Shown piece by piece: positions 10,901-22,202 of a stretch of 64,000 nt of DNA; position 1 is the first letter of the stretch; the number at the start of each line of letters is the position of its first letter. The stretch is from the NCBI RefSeq assembly GCF_023898315.1, contig NC_064622.1, forward strand, positions 173,868,178-173,932,177, read 5' to 3'. Source of the stretch: Schistocerca nitens (lineage: Eukaryota; Arthropoda; Insecta; Orthoptera; Acrididae). The notes beneath the pieces are model-generated. The model was not told the DNA's origin, searched no databases, and worked only from the letters and a program-made list of their open reading frames with translations. The translations under genes and the position numbers were made by a program.

Positions 10901-12554
10901 TGCATATCTTGTTGGCGCCGGCGGCCCTAAGCCGACGTTGCAAATGCTGGCGAGAAATGCCACCTTGTACCTGAAGTACAAGTTGCAGAATTAGCGTAGG
11001 ACCCTTCCGCGACCTTTCCTGAATTTTCTACCTCGTATCTGCCACTTTGTACAACTATTTGACCCGCCAGAACATCGTGAATACTACTCCCAGCCGTGAG
11101 AAGCTCGGTCTCCCCTGAGAACACCCTCCACTCTACAGTATTGAAAAGAAAATCCTAAACTAAGTAGATGATAGAATGAATAAAGCACTGCAAATAAAAT
11201 ATCTATTCATAAATTATTTTATACCATCCACTACGGATCAACTGGCCGAATTACTGTATACCACCGAGAGAGTGAGATGATGCAATATTTGTGGGACAAG
11301 TATTTACAAGGACCGCAGGTTATATCCCCGTTCACGAAAGAAAGAGAATATTTAAAAATTTGTTTCATTAGTTGATTTTATTACCATTAGGCAGCTACGT
11401 TACTTATTGCCTATTTAATAATATGGGATAGAAGTTCATACAAAAATTGACTCCAACCAGCAGGCCAAGTTGAGGACAATTACGCGGATTATTGAAGAAT
11501 CATTCAGTTTCCAGCGACTGTGACAGCCTCTAAAAATGTTGTATACAGTTAATTAGATTCATTTTGCGGATGCTTTCCGAGGTGTTTACGGATATGTTAA
11601 TAAAATAAATGATCTAGTAGGAAAATACCTGTGTTGCTTATTCGAAATACTATCTGCAATCACGCAGCGCTAGATATGCCGCGTTGGAAACTCTTTGCTC
11701 TATTCCCATCTATTTGAATTCGACTAAAAAGAACAGGGCCAGATCTCAAACAGCACAAATTGGCCATTTTCCATGGAAACGAAAGTAAAACAAATGCCGC
11801 ATTGGTCGTACACGTACAAAAATGACACATTGTCTAATTTTAGGAGAGATCGCAACTTAATAAAAGACCTATGTACATTTTGGCTTTTAAAATCGATTCT
11901 CTTACGTGTGACAGTGAAGAATGCTAGAGATCTGTACTATCGCGGCATACAAAGTAATGAACGGACACGCTCACATATCGTTATTGTAACAGCTAAATAT
12001 TCGTATAATGGATTAAGAAGCTTACAACAATGTTACCAAGCTGTCGTTCCACTTGTTTACTCACGTGTATCTCCATGATGATTCTTGACCCTCAGATTTC
12101 TTTGTGTACTATCAGTAATTCCTGTGCATTGGATTACCTTCTACTTGCCATTTTACTGTTCTTAGCGTCCAACTTTGCATTGCTACAGCTTGAGGAAATA
12201 ATAGACGTAACGAATACGTCTGTTCGTTTTCATGAGTAGGCAAATAATGAAGCAAAGCTTACGATCCGTTGCCACGCGACAGCACGTAATTGTAGATCAT
12301 TCCAAAGACGTTGTTTAATCATATTTTGTTTGTAATAGGGTATGATGTAAATGAATACTTCAAGTACAACACACAGTTTCAATAAACTAATTTTTTTCCC
12401 TAAGCTACTTACGAGAGACACCTAAAAGATCTTCTGTATGAATTTAATTTCATAGAAAAAATTCACAGTGTGTAGTTGTTTACGAATAAAACTCAGAGAT
12501 TTATGCAATATCCTTCGTTTTCTATTGATATATCAGATGGTATCTTGCAACCAG
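7988..12554. other. Long AT-rich stretch without recognised genes
   Basis: No open frame longer than about 100 codons and none with a recognisable motif. An AAACCCGGCATTGCCCGG motif at about 8259 resembles a widespread insect repeat tail. At about 9783 TCTGAAGATGGTCATGTCC followed by GAAATCGGTTACC resembles a foldback motif common in insect repeats. CpG content rises slightly near 10850-10930. Nothing here is well supported as a gene. Confidence 0.4.
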
Positions 12555-13080
12555 AGGTGTTGTTATCCTGGTGTTCAGTCTGAAGATTGTTTTGATGCAG
12601 CTCTCAGTGCTAATGTATCATGTGCTACCCTCTTCATCTACAGGAATCTGAAACTATTTGCTTGGTTTCCACTACGATTTTGTCACTCACCCTTACTTCC
12701 ACCACAAAACTGACAACTTGACGACTCAAGATATGCCGTATCGATCTATCGTTTCTTTTACTCAGGTTTCGCTATACATTTCTTTTCTCATCTCTTTACC
12801 CAGCCGAGGCGCTCATTTCATTTCTACCGTTCTTCTGCAGCACATCATTGCAAAAGCTGCTATTTTCTTCTTGTCTGTCCACGTGTCACTTCCTTCCAAG
12901 GTTACACTCAATACAAACACTTTCATAAAAGACTTACTAACACTTAAATTAATATTCGTTGTCAAAAAGTTCCCCTTTTTCGAAAACGCTTTTTTTGCTG
13001 TTAGCAGTGTGTGTTTGATATCCTTTCTACTTCGACCGTCATCAGTCGCCCTGCTACATAAATAGCAAAACTCGTACACT
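12555..13080 (-). pseudogene. RTE-type LINE, RT C-terminus and 3' end
   Basis: The minus strand carries the region downstream of the RT active site: a YEFCYLCS-ATDDGRSRKDIK stretch (relatives have FCYLGS-x-TDDGRS), then AKKAFSKKGNFLT, SFMKVFVLSVTLEGSDTW. The 3' end near 12575 shows the GAGAGCTGCATCAAAACA-like block shared with the other RTE tails in the window (18120-18240 and 34490-34735). It is one of the better conserved relics, but it lacks the YADD box and has frame damage. Confidence 0.8.
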
Positions 13081-13109
13081 ACTTTTAGTATCTCATTTCC
13101 TTAATTAGT

Positions 13110-13795
13110 TCATCTACATATATATCTGTACTCCGCAAGCGACCTTGCGGTGTGTGGCGCAAAGTACTTGTGTAACACTGTCACTTCCCCCCTTTCCTGT
13201 TACAGTCGCAAACAATTCGCGGAAAGAACGCTTGCCGGTACGCCTCCGTGTGGACTCGAATCTCCGTAATTTTATCTGCAGGGTCTTTACGCGAAATATA
13301 CGTAGAAGGAAGCAGTAGATTTGTTGACTCTTCTAGAAACGTACGCTTTCGGAACGTTAAGAATAAATCACACAGTGATCCAAAAATTCAAGCAGCATCT
13401 GCCATTGGAGTTTGTTGATTATCTCTGTAACGCTCTCGTGTTTAATAAAGGAACGCACCGCTCTTCTTTTAATCTTCTCTATTTCCTCTGTCAGTCCTAC
13501 CAGGTACGAATCCCATACTTACTAGCAGTATATCAATTACTGGTCGAACGAGTGTTTTGTAAGCTACTTCCTTTGTTGATGAACTACCCTTAATGAGGAT
13601 TTTTCAAAGGAATCTAAGTCTGGCATCTGCCTCACTTGCAATTAATCTTATGTGGTCGTTCCACGTCAAACGGCTCGGTATGCGTACTCCTTTACTTTTG
13701 TTGATGTTCGTTTTATAACATCTTTGGAAGATGCTCTCTGTACCATTAAACCGCTCTGTAAAGTCTTTCACTGTTTCTAACTGAATTACCATGCC
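13110..13795 (-). pseudogene. CR1/Jockey-type LINE, RT C-terminal half
   Basis: Reading from about 13790 leftward: VKDFTERFNGTE, then a VRIPSRLTWNDHIRLIASEA block equivalent to the YLGV-x-L-W-x-HI region, then ADARLRFLKNPH, and after frame changes LTEEIEKIKRRAVRSF. The left end (13110-13200) contains the CTCCGCAAGCGACCTTGCGG region typical of this LINE's 3' end. It is of the same general type as the plus-strand relic at 19560-20195, in opposite orientation. Confidence 0.75.
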
Positions 13796-13804
13796 GCCGG
13801 CAGA

Positions 13805-14232
13805 CCTTAATGTTATTTTTATTTTATTTTTTCTCCCTGAACTTTAAATCTTCCTGCCAATTTTTCCTTGGTTTCCTTCTCAGCGTGATAAATGGAGAGG
13901 GAGATCAACTTCAGCAACAGGTAGAACTCTATCTCACTCTCTTCTCAAATTCTTCTTCACCTACATGTCCTTCGACTCATAGAAGAGCGGTCTGGTTCTG
14001 CAGAAGCTGTGGATACCCCTTCGCTCTCTTTCGATTATTCCTACTCCCTTCAGAAATTCAGTATATTTCATTCAACATATAAAATAAAAATGTGTTACGT
14101 TCTTCGGCTTATAGAAGCGCTGTCTGATTTTGTCCACATTGTGGGTACCCCTTCGCTCCCTTCAGTTTATTCCTGCTACTTTCTTAGATTCACAATATTC
14201 TAGTCAACACATAAAATTAAAATGCGTCAATC
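13805..14232 (-). pseudogene. RTE-type LINE RT fragment with 131 bp duplication
   Basis: The minus strand contains the block between RT motifs A and B: QNQTALL, VEGHVGEEEFEKRVR (relatives read NQTAVI-x-VEG and EEI-x-KGVRQGC). The segment from about 13974 to 14103 is followed by a second, diverged copy (about 14104-14232): compare CATAGAAGAGCGGTCTGGTT with TATAGAAGCGCTGTCTGATT. This gives a head-to-tail duplication with a ~131 bp period inside the relic. Confidence 0.7.
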
Positions 14233-14689
14233 TTTACGTGACACTTGTCTCAATCTGCATGTATTATAGATACTGTTTTCCTCTTCTTCACTGTTTCTTG
14301 TACAATCAGTTATTTGCTCAGTACTGCCTCTCATGTTCCTACATTTGTCCCAGAACTGCAACTAGTCTCCCCTGCGATCGTTCCTAACAGTACTCCCATT
14401 ATACTGCAAAAAATTATAAATGAATATGTGATGCTATAGCTGAAATATAGGTTGCTTGCCTGTAGGAGGAACATACCACACGAAAATAGCATCATCCTTT
14501 TGTGAAATAGTATACATTTCGTTTCGCACATATGATTCCATTAGAATGAGATGACAGCATAAAACCGACGACGCTTCAGGAAAATTGGCTAATTATGGAG
14601 TCTGTTAAACATAATACGCAAAATTCGATGAGGTCCCAGTAGGGACATGTGGCCAAATTATGCATCTACACTCAGTAAACTTGAGAATC
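14233..14689. other. AT-rich spacer
   Basis: Several overlapping short frames occur because stops are sparse in pyrimidine-rich DNA. None has a recognisable motif. Confidence 0.4.
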
Positions 14690-15655
14690 CTGAAAAGCGT
14701 AAGACAAATAATGTGGTTGTGTCAAGCTCTCATTGGTTGTATGCATGTGAAACTCACCAGAGGTATACGAGTACATGTTACCACAACGTTGTCTTCAACA
14801 GACGTAACTGAAAGAGTCTGCACTACATATCGATATTTATTATGTGGTGTCACCGCCAGACACCACACTTGCTAGGTGGTAGCCTTTAAATCGGCCGCGG
14901 TCCGTTAGTATACGTCGGACCCGCGTGTCGCCACTATCAGTGATTGCAGACCGAGCGCCGCCACACGGCAGGTCTAGAGAGACTTCCTAGCACTCGCCCC
15001 AGTTGTACAGCCGACTTTGCTAGCGATGGTTCACTGACAAAATACTCTCTCATTTGCCGAGACGATAGTTAGCATAGCCTTCAGCTACGTCATTTGCTAC
15101 GACCTAGCCAGGCGCCATTACCAGTTACTATTGATGTTGTAAAACATGTACCGTCAAGAGCGATGTTCACCAATTATGGATTAAAGTTAAGTATTCCAGC
15201 AGCTACGTACGTTTTTTGCTAGTCTCATTTCCTTGACCTGTTCCAGACCTCACGCTAGCCTGCGTGAGCTAAAACGCGTGCCTTTCGGCTTCCTCTCATA
15301 GTGGGTTGGCTGTCTTGCCAATCCACATCATATTACAGAATATCTTTGCAGAATGTTCGGAAGGACTAGTTTCGCGAGTTAAAGCAACAAAACAGTAGCG
15401 AAGCTGAAAGTGCCATTGAACACGCAACTTTCAAATGAAGTGCATCTGTAAAGGAAATTGCATACAAGATACAAATACGACGAATTCTGGAGTATTGCTG
15501 TTGTGTTCTGAATATTTTGGAAATAGTCATGACGGCAAGCATGGAATTAACACAGAGACATGCTGCTAAGTCTGCAACATGCCGATGCAGCCCATACGAG
15601 AGAGTAACACACATGCCCGAGAAAATGAAATACAAAAGCGATCCTGCTATGGGAA
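14690..15655 (+). pseudogene. LINE RT C-terminal relic split by a solo LTR
   Basis: Two parts (14690-14842 and 15331-15655) align with one continuous relic at 18790-19250. Near 15540-15620 the plus strand reads QRHAAKSATCRCSPYERVTH, equivalent to the QRRAARF-x-Y-x-S-x-T-x-ML block of CR1/Jockey RT C-termini. The relic contains several stops. Confidence 0.75.
14843..15330 (+). mobile_element. Solo LTR, 488 bp
   Basis: Starts TGTGGTGTCACCGCCAGACA and ends CCAATCCACATCA, giving TG...CA ends. The 5 bp TATTA occurs on both sides (14838-14842 and 15331-15335). The paralogous LINE copy near 18910-18930 carries TATTA once, at the same position and without the insert, so the boundaries are set by direct comparison. 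No internal retroelement sequence remains, so the two LTRs of a full element probably recombined. Strand is arbitrary. Confidence 0.9.
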
Positions 15656-16135
15656 TACATGAGACAGGAAGTTATTTATAAAGCCACAGTGGCGTATTTT
15701 TTCAGTACACGCAGGGGTTTCAACCATTCAAGCATCAGTTGAAAGAATCAGCCAAGTCTCTCTCTGTATATAATATAGAGTGAATATTTGTACCTCCTTG
15801 ATCTTCTCCCATACCCCTGGATTGATTTCAACAAAATCTGCCACAGAAGCAGCGGGCTATATGGGTATCAGGATTGTGGGGGTTTATAACCACATAGCTT
15901 CAACAGATGAGTAGGTACATTGAAAAACATGTTTCCCGGCCACTTGTGTATACGCTGCACAGCATGACAGGCAGATTGTGTAGGAACAATACCAGTCTAT
16001 CTTAAAATCCTGTTTTGTAGTGCAGTCTACACATCAGGGGAAAGAAACAGTTTTCCAGCCCCCAACGAGTAAGCTTCCATGCACTACATGGTTTATCGTG
16101 TAGTAGTAGCATAGGCCTGCGGACAGGGACTGCTG
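15656..16135. other. Unrecognised spacer
   Basis: Contains a CTCCTTGATCTTCTCCCATACC stretch that looks repeat-like, but I could not assign it. No gene seen. Confidence 0.35.
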
Positions 16136-16280
16136 AGTGGAGAGAGAGAAAGGAAGGAGGTAGATAGTGAGACTGGGAGAGTTGGTGGTGCAAAGAGAAA
16201 AGGGGGAGGAGAAATTGGATAGAGAGGGTGGTGGTGGAGGGGATGGACAGGAAGAGAGAGAAGGTGAATGATAAGTATAG
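16136..16280 (+). repeat. Purine-rich low-complexity tract
   Basis: Nearly all A/G on the plus strand (GGAGAGAGAGAAAGGAAGGA and similar). The pyrimidine-rich minus strand gives chance open frames. Confidence 0.8.
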
Positions 16281-16304
16281 AGCGACGGGAGGAGGATAGG
16301 ACAC

Positions 16305-16470
16305 AACCTGACTAACAGAAGGGATCGGTTGGTAGGACACGTTCTGAGGCATCAACGGATCACCAGTTTAGTATTGGAAGGAAGTGTGGAGAGTAAAGAT
16401 CGCAGAGGGAGACCAAGAGATAAATACACTAAGCAGATTCAGAAGGATGTATGTTGCAGTATGCGAGTTA
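16305..16470 (+). pseudogene. RTE-type LINE, near-3' fragment
   Basis: The sequence GGTTGGTAGGACACGTTCTG, then GAGGCATCAACGGATCACC, GCAGAGGGAGACCAAGAGAT and CAGATTCAGAAGGATGTA is the typical end region of this LINE, encoding an R-x-G-H-x-LRHQ/RGRPR-type C-terminus. It is truncated before the final 3' block. Confidence 0.65.
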
Positions 16471-17419
16471 ACGAGCATTGCGCTCTCATTTAAATATATG
16501 GTTGAAAGAGTCAGCGTTCAGGAATTTTGAAAAGAACCCTGTCGTCAAGGACCGTGTGCCACAAAGGGCGCAGAGTCACCTAAAGATGGGGAAACTCACA
16601 GGCGTATATTGTCTATTGAGGCCTAAGCGCTGTAGTGTGCGAGTGAGACAGACGAGAACCTTCGTCGTAGGGAAATCTAGTAGAAGGCGTTTGTGGCCAG
16701 CGAGATGTAGCAGTGTTAAATATGGCGGACCTAAGCTCGTCGATAAAGGGAAACATTTATGAAAACTATTTAACTCTGCAGTAATGCAGGGAATCAAGCC
16801 ACAGTAATTTTAATCTGCCATCTTCCATAAAATTTCATGGTGATCCCAATAAAACTTGAATATTGATCATATCTATAATAGTTGAGGATTTTCTGTTAAA
16901 GTGAAATTAACAAGTTTTGTAACAAAGACCTGAATGCTAAAATCTGAACGCTTTGGTCGATCTTAACGATCGACATTTCATGTAGAAGCGCATCATTAAA
17001 ACGACAAATGGCGTCAATGTCAACTGTGTAGCTTTATTTGTTTAAAAGATATAGTAAATTTAAATTACCAGTATTTTCAGTTAAGCATCAGATCATTATT
17101 TCCTCCACACAAAAAAGATTGAACGACGACAGTATGCCACCTTATTGAATCATTAGGTAATAGGATATTTGTTCTAAAGTTTAGTCCATAATAGTTACTT
17201 TTGCTCTTTATTTACTTATCAGAAAGCAGATTGGTGCAAGGCTACTGGTTGTGGCATTCAAAGCTAAGAAGGAAATTGTATTGGGTTTTATGCAACAGAA
17301 TGTTTGTTTATTATGTAATGGATATTATTGTTACTTTATGTAGAACGTGAAAGTGATCAATCTTTGATTATTTAAATATGTTAAAATATAAAGTAATGTA
17401 GAATAAGCTGTAACCAATC
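16471..17419. other. Unrecognised AT-rich stretch
   Basis: A 94-codon frame at 16478-16762 has no recognisable motif and overlaps a minus-strand frame of similar length. Nothing else seen. Confidence 0.35.
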
Positions 17420-17940
17420 AGATGGACCGCTTCAGGAAAGGGAACTGCGCTAGTCAGTTCAGCGAAGATGTTCGGCGCGCGGGAAACGCGGTCGGAGTCG
17501 GACAGAGGGCAGTTCTGGTCGAGATACCACAGGGAACACTTCGGATGGAGACGCGAAAAGAGGCAGTTCGGCTGGAGACACCAAAGTGCACAGTTCGGAT
17601 TGAGACGCGATAGCGGGCAGTCGGTCTTTAGGCAGTTAGGAAGTGAAACGAGTTAGAAAATTTCGCGTTGTGTGGTATCGCGGGACTTACACGCTGAGCG
17701 GTGAGCAGCGTTGTGACTGGTGTGAACTCTAACTTATCGGGTAAATTTCGACCTGGAGTATTGGACTTGGGTTTCGCGATGAGATTGTGAATGATCGAGC
17801 TCTGTCAAATGGATATACGCTCGAGTGTAACAGTAACTCAAAATACGACCACTTTCGCTATTAGTTTGCTTTATGAATAAACATTATTCTAGCCAAATCC
17901 AACTGTGTGGCCTACATCATTTATGGTCATTAATTTAGTT
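17420..17940 (+). repeat. LTR-like or 5' repeat region with 27-28 bp tandem units
   Basis: Between about 17505 and 17630, four imperfect units of 27-28 bp follow each other, each with a CAGTTCGG-like core and a GGAGAC(G/A)C-like core. An AATAAA signal (GAATAAACATTATTCTAGCC) follows at about 17875. GC content is higher than in the flanks. The arrangement resembles an LTR or a retroelement leader, but no TG...CA ends with target duplication were identified. Confidence 0.4.
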
Positions 17941-18119
17941 CCCGGTATTATCATTACTGTTATTATAAGTTATATTAACTTTGTACTTCTCAAACATGCC
18001 ATCAGCCAGACAATTTGACCAAAGGATCATAAGTGTCTAATTTAGGGTGTGCGGTTCAATTCATAGACGAGTTTGAGCCAAGATATTTCGACGAGGAGGA
18101 ACCGCATGTGAGTCCGAAC

Positions 18120-18240
18120 GTCTTTGGGATGTTAGCTCGCAAGTAGTTGCTCGGAGATGAAGAAGCTTGCAAAGGATAGAGTACCATTGAGAGATGCATC
18201 TAACCAGTCTCTGGACTGAAGACCACAACCAATAACAAAA
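18120..18240 (+). pseudogene. RTE-type LINE 3' tail
   Basis: GATGAAGAAGCTTGCAAAGG, ATAGAGTACCATTGAGAGATGC, then CCAGTCTCTGGACTGAAGAC and an ACAACCAATAAC tail match the 3' ends of the RTE relics at 34490-34735 (plus) and 12555-12650 (minus). Only the last ~120 bases are present, as expected for 5' truncation. Confidence 0.7.
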
Positions 18241-18789
18241 ATTCTGCAACAAAAATCTTCAAATTTATTTAGATCAATTCAACCAGGAGGACCTATAATG
18301 TGAGCATTTTAATTTCAAGAATCGGGCCCCTAGACAAGAAGAATTGGAGCTAACTCTACACGAAAAGCTAAGTAAACTAGAATGTTTATTGTGACCTTCG
18401 CTGCTCTCAAATTTTCCTTAAAAGACTTTGCTTATTGTGGAGAGTAGCTGGAATTAGGAAGGACAGAATGATCAAACTGAGTTCTTATTCCTACCATGAC
18501 TCGATTCTGTAATCCGTTTCCAACTTCCGAAAACCAAACGATCCCTGAGCTTATGTAATATTTCGCGTTATAGATGATGTTCGCAAATCATCAGAAATTT
18601 AGTACGTGAAATGACTGTAGAGCTGTGCGACTACGAATGTTGCACGATGAAAAGGCATGTAGCCCCATTAACAGCCACTGCAGGTAACTTGAGCGATCTT
18701 ACATAATTTCTGAACTACAGCCGGCACCTCAGAACGGCTGCAGGTTCCTCTCCTCGACGACACGGATCAAAGTACGCATTCAAGTAACT
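18241..18789. other. Unrecognised spacer
   Basis: No open frame or repeat signature that I can name. Confidence 0.35.
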
Positions 18790-19250
18790 CGATGGCTGTG
18801 TCAAGCTCTCATTCTTTGTATGCATGTGAAACTCGCCAGAGGTAAACATGTTACCACAGTGTTGTCTTCAACAGACGTAACTGAAAGATTCTGCACTACA
18901 TACCGATATTTATTACAGTATGTCTTTGCAGAATGTTCGGAAAAACTAGTTACGTGAGTTAAAGCAACAAAACGGTAGCAAAGTTGAAAGTCACATTGAA
19001 CACGCGACTTTCAAATGCAGTGCATCTGTAAAGGAAATTGCATACAAGATACAATACGACAAATTCTGGAGCATTGCTAAAGCGTTCTGAATGTTTTGGA
19101 AGTAGTCATGATGGCAGGCTTGGCATTAACACAGAGACAAGCTGCTAAGTTTGCAACATGCCGATACAGTCCATACTAGAGGGTAACGCAGATGCTCGAG
19201 GAAATTAAATATAAAAGCGATCCTGCTATGGGAATACGTAAGACAGGACC
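18790..19250 (+). pseudogene. LINE RT relic, uninterrupted paralogue of 14690-15655
   Basis: Collinear with the split relic at 14690-15655, from the GTGTCAAGCTCTCATT block to the GATCCTGCTATGGGAATACG block, and lacks the LTR. Small differences are scattered throughout, so the two are old copies rather than a recent duplication. It ends at nearly the same base as its partner. Confidence 0.75.
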
Positions 19251-19559
19251 TACGCAAAACAGCTAAGCTGATCTATGGCTTCTATACAGTCACAATTTAA
19301 TCAGTCAATGTGGTAGCAGAAAATAGCAAAAGGAAAGCGGAAGTTTTAAACTTCGCGTTTGAGAAATAGTTCACGTTGGAGAATAGTACAAACATACCAC
19401 CGTTTGGCCATACAACAGACTCCTTTATGGGCGACGAAGTAACAGGCATCTCTGGGAAATAGAAACAACCTAATCGATTTTATAAAGAGTGCTTACAAGA
19501 GAATCAATTACGCACTCCATAGACAAAATGTCGTTTTTACAAAATTTAATGTTGGTGTG
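19251..19559. other. Unrecognised spacer
   Basis: No gene or repeat signature recognised. Confidence 0.3.
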
Positions 19560-20195
19560 AAGAATGACAGTTAGCTGTAAATGTAGGAAACTGGAAGTTG
19601 AGGCATATGAGTTGGAAAATCAAACCCGTATTGTTCGAAAACAGCACTAATAGCTGCTGCATAAGATAGTTACGTCGTTGAAATAGTGAGTGTAACACTG
19701 AAAAGCTATATGAAATCGGACGAACATGTGAGAATTGTGATATAAAAGGCGACCGGTCGACTTCAGTTTATTTGGAGAATTTGAGGAAAGTGTGGTTCAT
19801 TTGTAAAGGAGATGGTATGGAGGATGCTAGTGCGACCTATCGTTGAGTACTGCACTAGTGCTTGGGATACTTACCAGGTCGGTTTAAAAGAAAACATCAA
19901 AGCAATTCACAGGAGTTCTCCTAGATTTGTTATCGGTTAGTCTGAGCAACACGTAAGTATTATGGAGATGATTCGGGAACTCAGATCGTAATCCCTGAAG
20001 GGAAGGCGACGTTCTTTTCGAGGACCACTATTGAGAAAATTTAGAACGATTCTAATGCCTCCAACGTACATTACCCATAAAGACAAGGAAGATAAGATAC
20101 AAGAAATTAGGGCTTACTCGGAGGCATGTAGACAGTCGTTTTCTCGTCGCTGTATTTTCAAATGGAACAGGAAAGAAAATGGATAGTAGCGGTAC
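19560..20195 (+). pseudogene. CR1/Jockey-type LINE, RT C-terminus
   Basis: The plus strand reads SVTLKSYMKSDEHVRIV (YLGVTL-x-W-x-HV equivalent), VRPIVEYCTSAWDTYQVGL, KAIHRSSPRFVIG, RRSFRGPLLRKFR, MPPTYITHKDKEDKIQEIRA and SFSRRCIFKWNRKENG before the terminator. These are the last ~190 residues of the RT protein, with a few stops and a short deletion before the MPPTYI block. The 3' UTR is lost at about 20195. Confidence 0.85.
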
Positions 20196-20249
20196 AGGGC
20201 GTAAGTGATCTCGACATGTTACTTCGGTGAAGTTAAGTGAAAGGTACGA

Positions 20250-20950
20250 AGTTTGACAGGTAGAGAGTAGCAGATTCTAAGACCACGAGGAGAGGCGACA
20301 GTGAGCTGAACTGGAGGTCAGCAAGTAGGCAACCACCACCGCTGCCTGCAGCTGTTGGCGCAGCACTGGCCGCGACAGACGAACGCTGCGGAGTGTTCTC
20401 CGGTAGCGCTTCTGCGCAGCGAGTGTGGAGGCGGCGGAGGCGGCGGCGGCGGCCGGTGAGCTGGCGTATAATAACGAGATATAGCGCGGGAGGCGGAGGC
20501 GCTGGCACACCCACACTCCGGCGGCTCCTCGTCCTCTTTTTATGTCGGTACGAGGAAGAAGAAGCGGAGGACGTGAAGGAGGAAGAAGTAGCAGCGGCGC
20601 GGGCTTCATTGAGGCGAGTCATCAGTATCCATAAGTAATAAGCCGGAGGGTCACCGTATAATGGCGCGTGCCCACCTCCTCCACCCCCCTCCCCTCCCCC
20701 CGCGCGCTTCGGGAGCTGGTTCTGGAGCTCCAGTGTCCGTCCGTCTGTCATTGGGCCCTCTCGGCCGATAACGCGGCGCGGCCGGCCGCCGATTCCCCTC
20801 CACCCCCGCCCTCCCACGCTCTGCCTGATTGAAGCCATCATCGGCCGCTATCTGCAGGAAGAGAACGCTCCGTCATAGCGATCGCTTGCGTCCACTGACG
20901 ACCGTATCTCCCCGAGGCCGCCGCTGCCTGCTACTGTACTGACGCTCCCC
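20250..20950 (+). promoter_or_regulatory. CpG-rich island, candidate promoter/first exon
   Basis: The most CpG-dense block in the window, with (GGCGGC)n-like runs at 20430-20454. A consensus donor, GCCG/GTGAGC, falls at 20455/20456, so a plus-strand 5' exon could end there. A TATAATA at about 20467 and a GCCATC element at 20835 could be regulatory. Frames of 81 codons (plus) and 202 codons (minus, Ser/Arg/Ala-rich) are open, but both look like by-products of GC content. High CpG retention suggests a germline-unmethylated regulatory region. No conserved domain identifies a gene. Confidence 0.4.
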
Positions 20951-22202
20951 AGCACAACAGCTAAGCTTGTTAACTGGCAGTCAGCAGAGTCACTCTATGG
21001 GGCTACATTACGACGTGTTTAAGATTCGACAAAAATGCTCTTTTTACAAACTAATATTTATTAGCACAAAACGCTTCTGCAGCATTCTGCCATTATCAGG
21101 TTCATTGGATTTTTTAACTATATCGGCTTTCGGGCAGAGAACCTTGCCGCTCCCTTTTGACATGGCCGTAGTCACGATCGCTCACAACAACCTCTGAAAG
21201 ACTCCACTGGTGCAAATCTGCAACACACCAGATTACTTTAAACTAAAAATTTTAACAACTCACACATGCACATAAACTATGCACCCGGTAGGAGGGATGG
21301 AAATGGTACCAAACACTAACATTAAAAGATTAACTTGCCACCGAAGGTGCAACTTGATTAAAAAAAAAAAAAAACTCTTACGATGGAACGCTGGCAACTT
21401 GATATACTAAAATGACCATTTCAATAAAAAACCCTGAAATGCAGTCTTACATAAAATATACAATTTGGCCAAACATGCTCTACATTACACATATACCGCC
21501 TCTCAAGATGATAGCAAGATAAAAACATATTTCAGGGATTCGGCCGTTACACTTCAAGCAATAAATTCGTTAACACCGAATCCGACAAACATGTCAGAGG
21601 CAGCTACTAACGTGCAGCAGACTGAGAGACAGACAGACAGACACTAACTGCCTAACAAATGTGGACGAGAGAGAGACGAACAAACCGGGGACGAGAGACT
21701 GACCAAGAAAACAAGTAGAATTTAACAAGTAAATGAAACAACATATCACCAATCACTTAACTTATAATAAACTGCGATGTTTGGCGAAGACCTGGCGCAG
21801 CACCCTCAAAACGCTCTCCCGAACCGTTCGCTGCCAGCCGCTTCAACGGACGCATGAAGGCGCGCCGATCTCCCGTCTCACGGCGTCGCAGCTCCCACCG
21901 GCCAGACCGATGTCGTGGGTTGACTGCTGTTGCTCTCGTGTGGGCAGCGAAGCCACTACCCCTCGCTATACGGCGCGGCCCACTGGACTGACGTGGCGAC
22001 CTCACATGCGCCGACGCTCAAGACGGGCAAGTCATCTTGTGTCCCAGTGCGCGACCGACCAACCGGTCGATCCAACCGCCAATGACCATTGCCTGAACAA
22101 ACTCGAGCAGACTAGCGGCCTAACACATACTAGCACTCCGGACGACAGACAGACACTGACTGCCCCACACTGACCCGGCTGACCAACTGACCGACTGGCG
22201 AG
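20951..22202. other. Repeat-like region interrupted by the LINE at 22203
   Basis: AT-rich on the left, with a 14-base A run at 21361-21374, and GC-rich from about 21800. The 146-codon frame at 21733-22173 has no recognisable motif. The sequence appears to continue at 24149 after the LINE insertion, because the 10 bp at the break are duplicated. It may be part of an LTR-type element, but I see no gag or pol. Confidence 0.4.

Noticed and set aside
20233..20841. A 202-codon minus-strand frame in the CpG island
   Set aside because: GC-rich DNA has few stop codons. The product is Ser/Arg/Ala/Gly-rich without any domain, and competing frames are open on both strands.
21733..22173. A 146-codon plus-strand frame rich in Arg/Thr
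   Set aside because: GC-rich chance frame overlapping a minus-strand frame, with no domain; it lies in repeat-like sequence.
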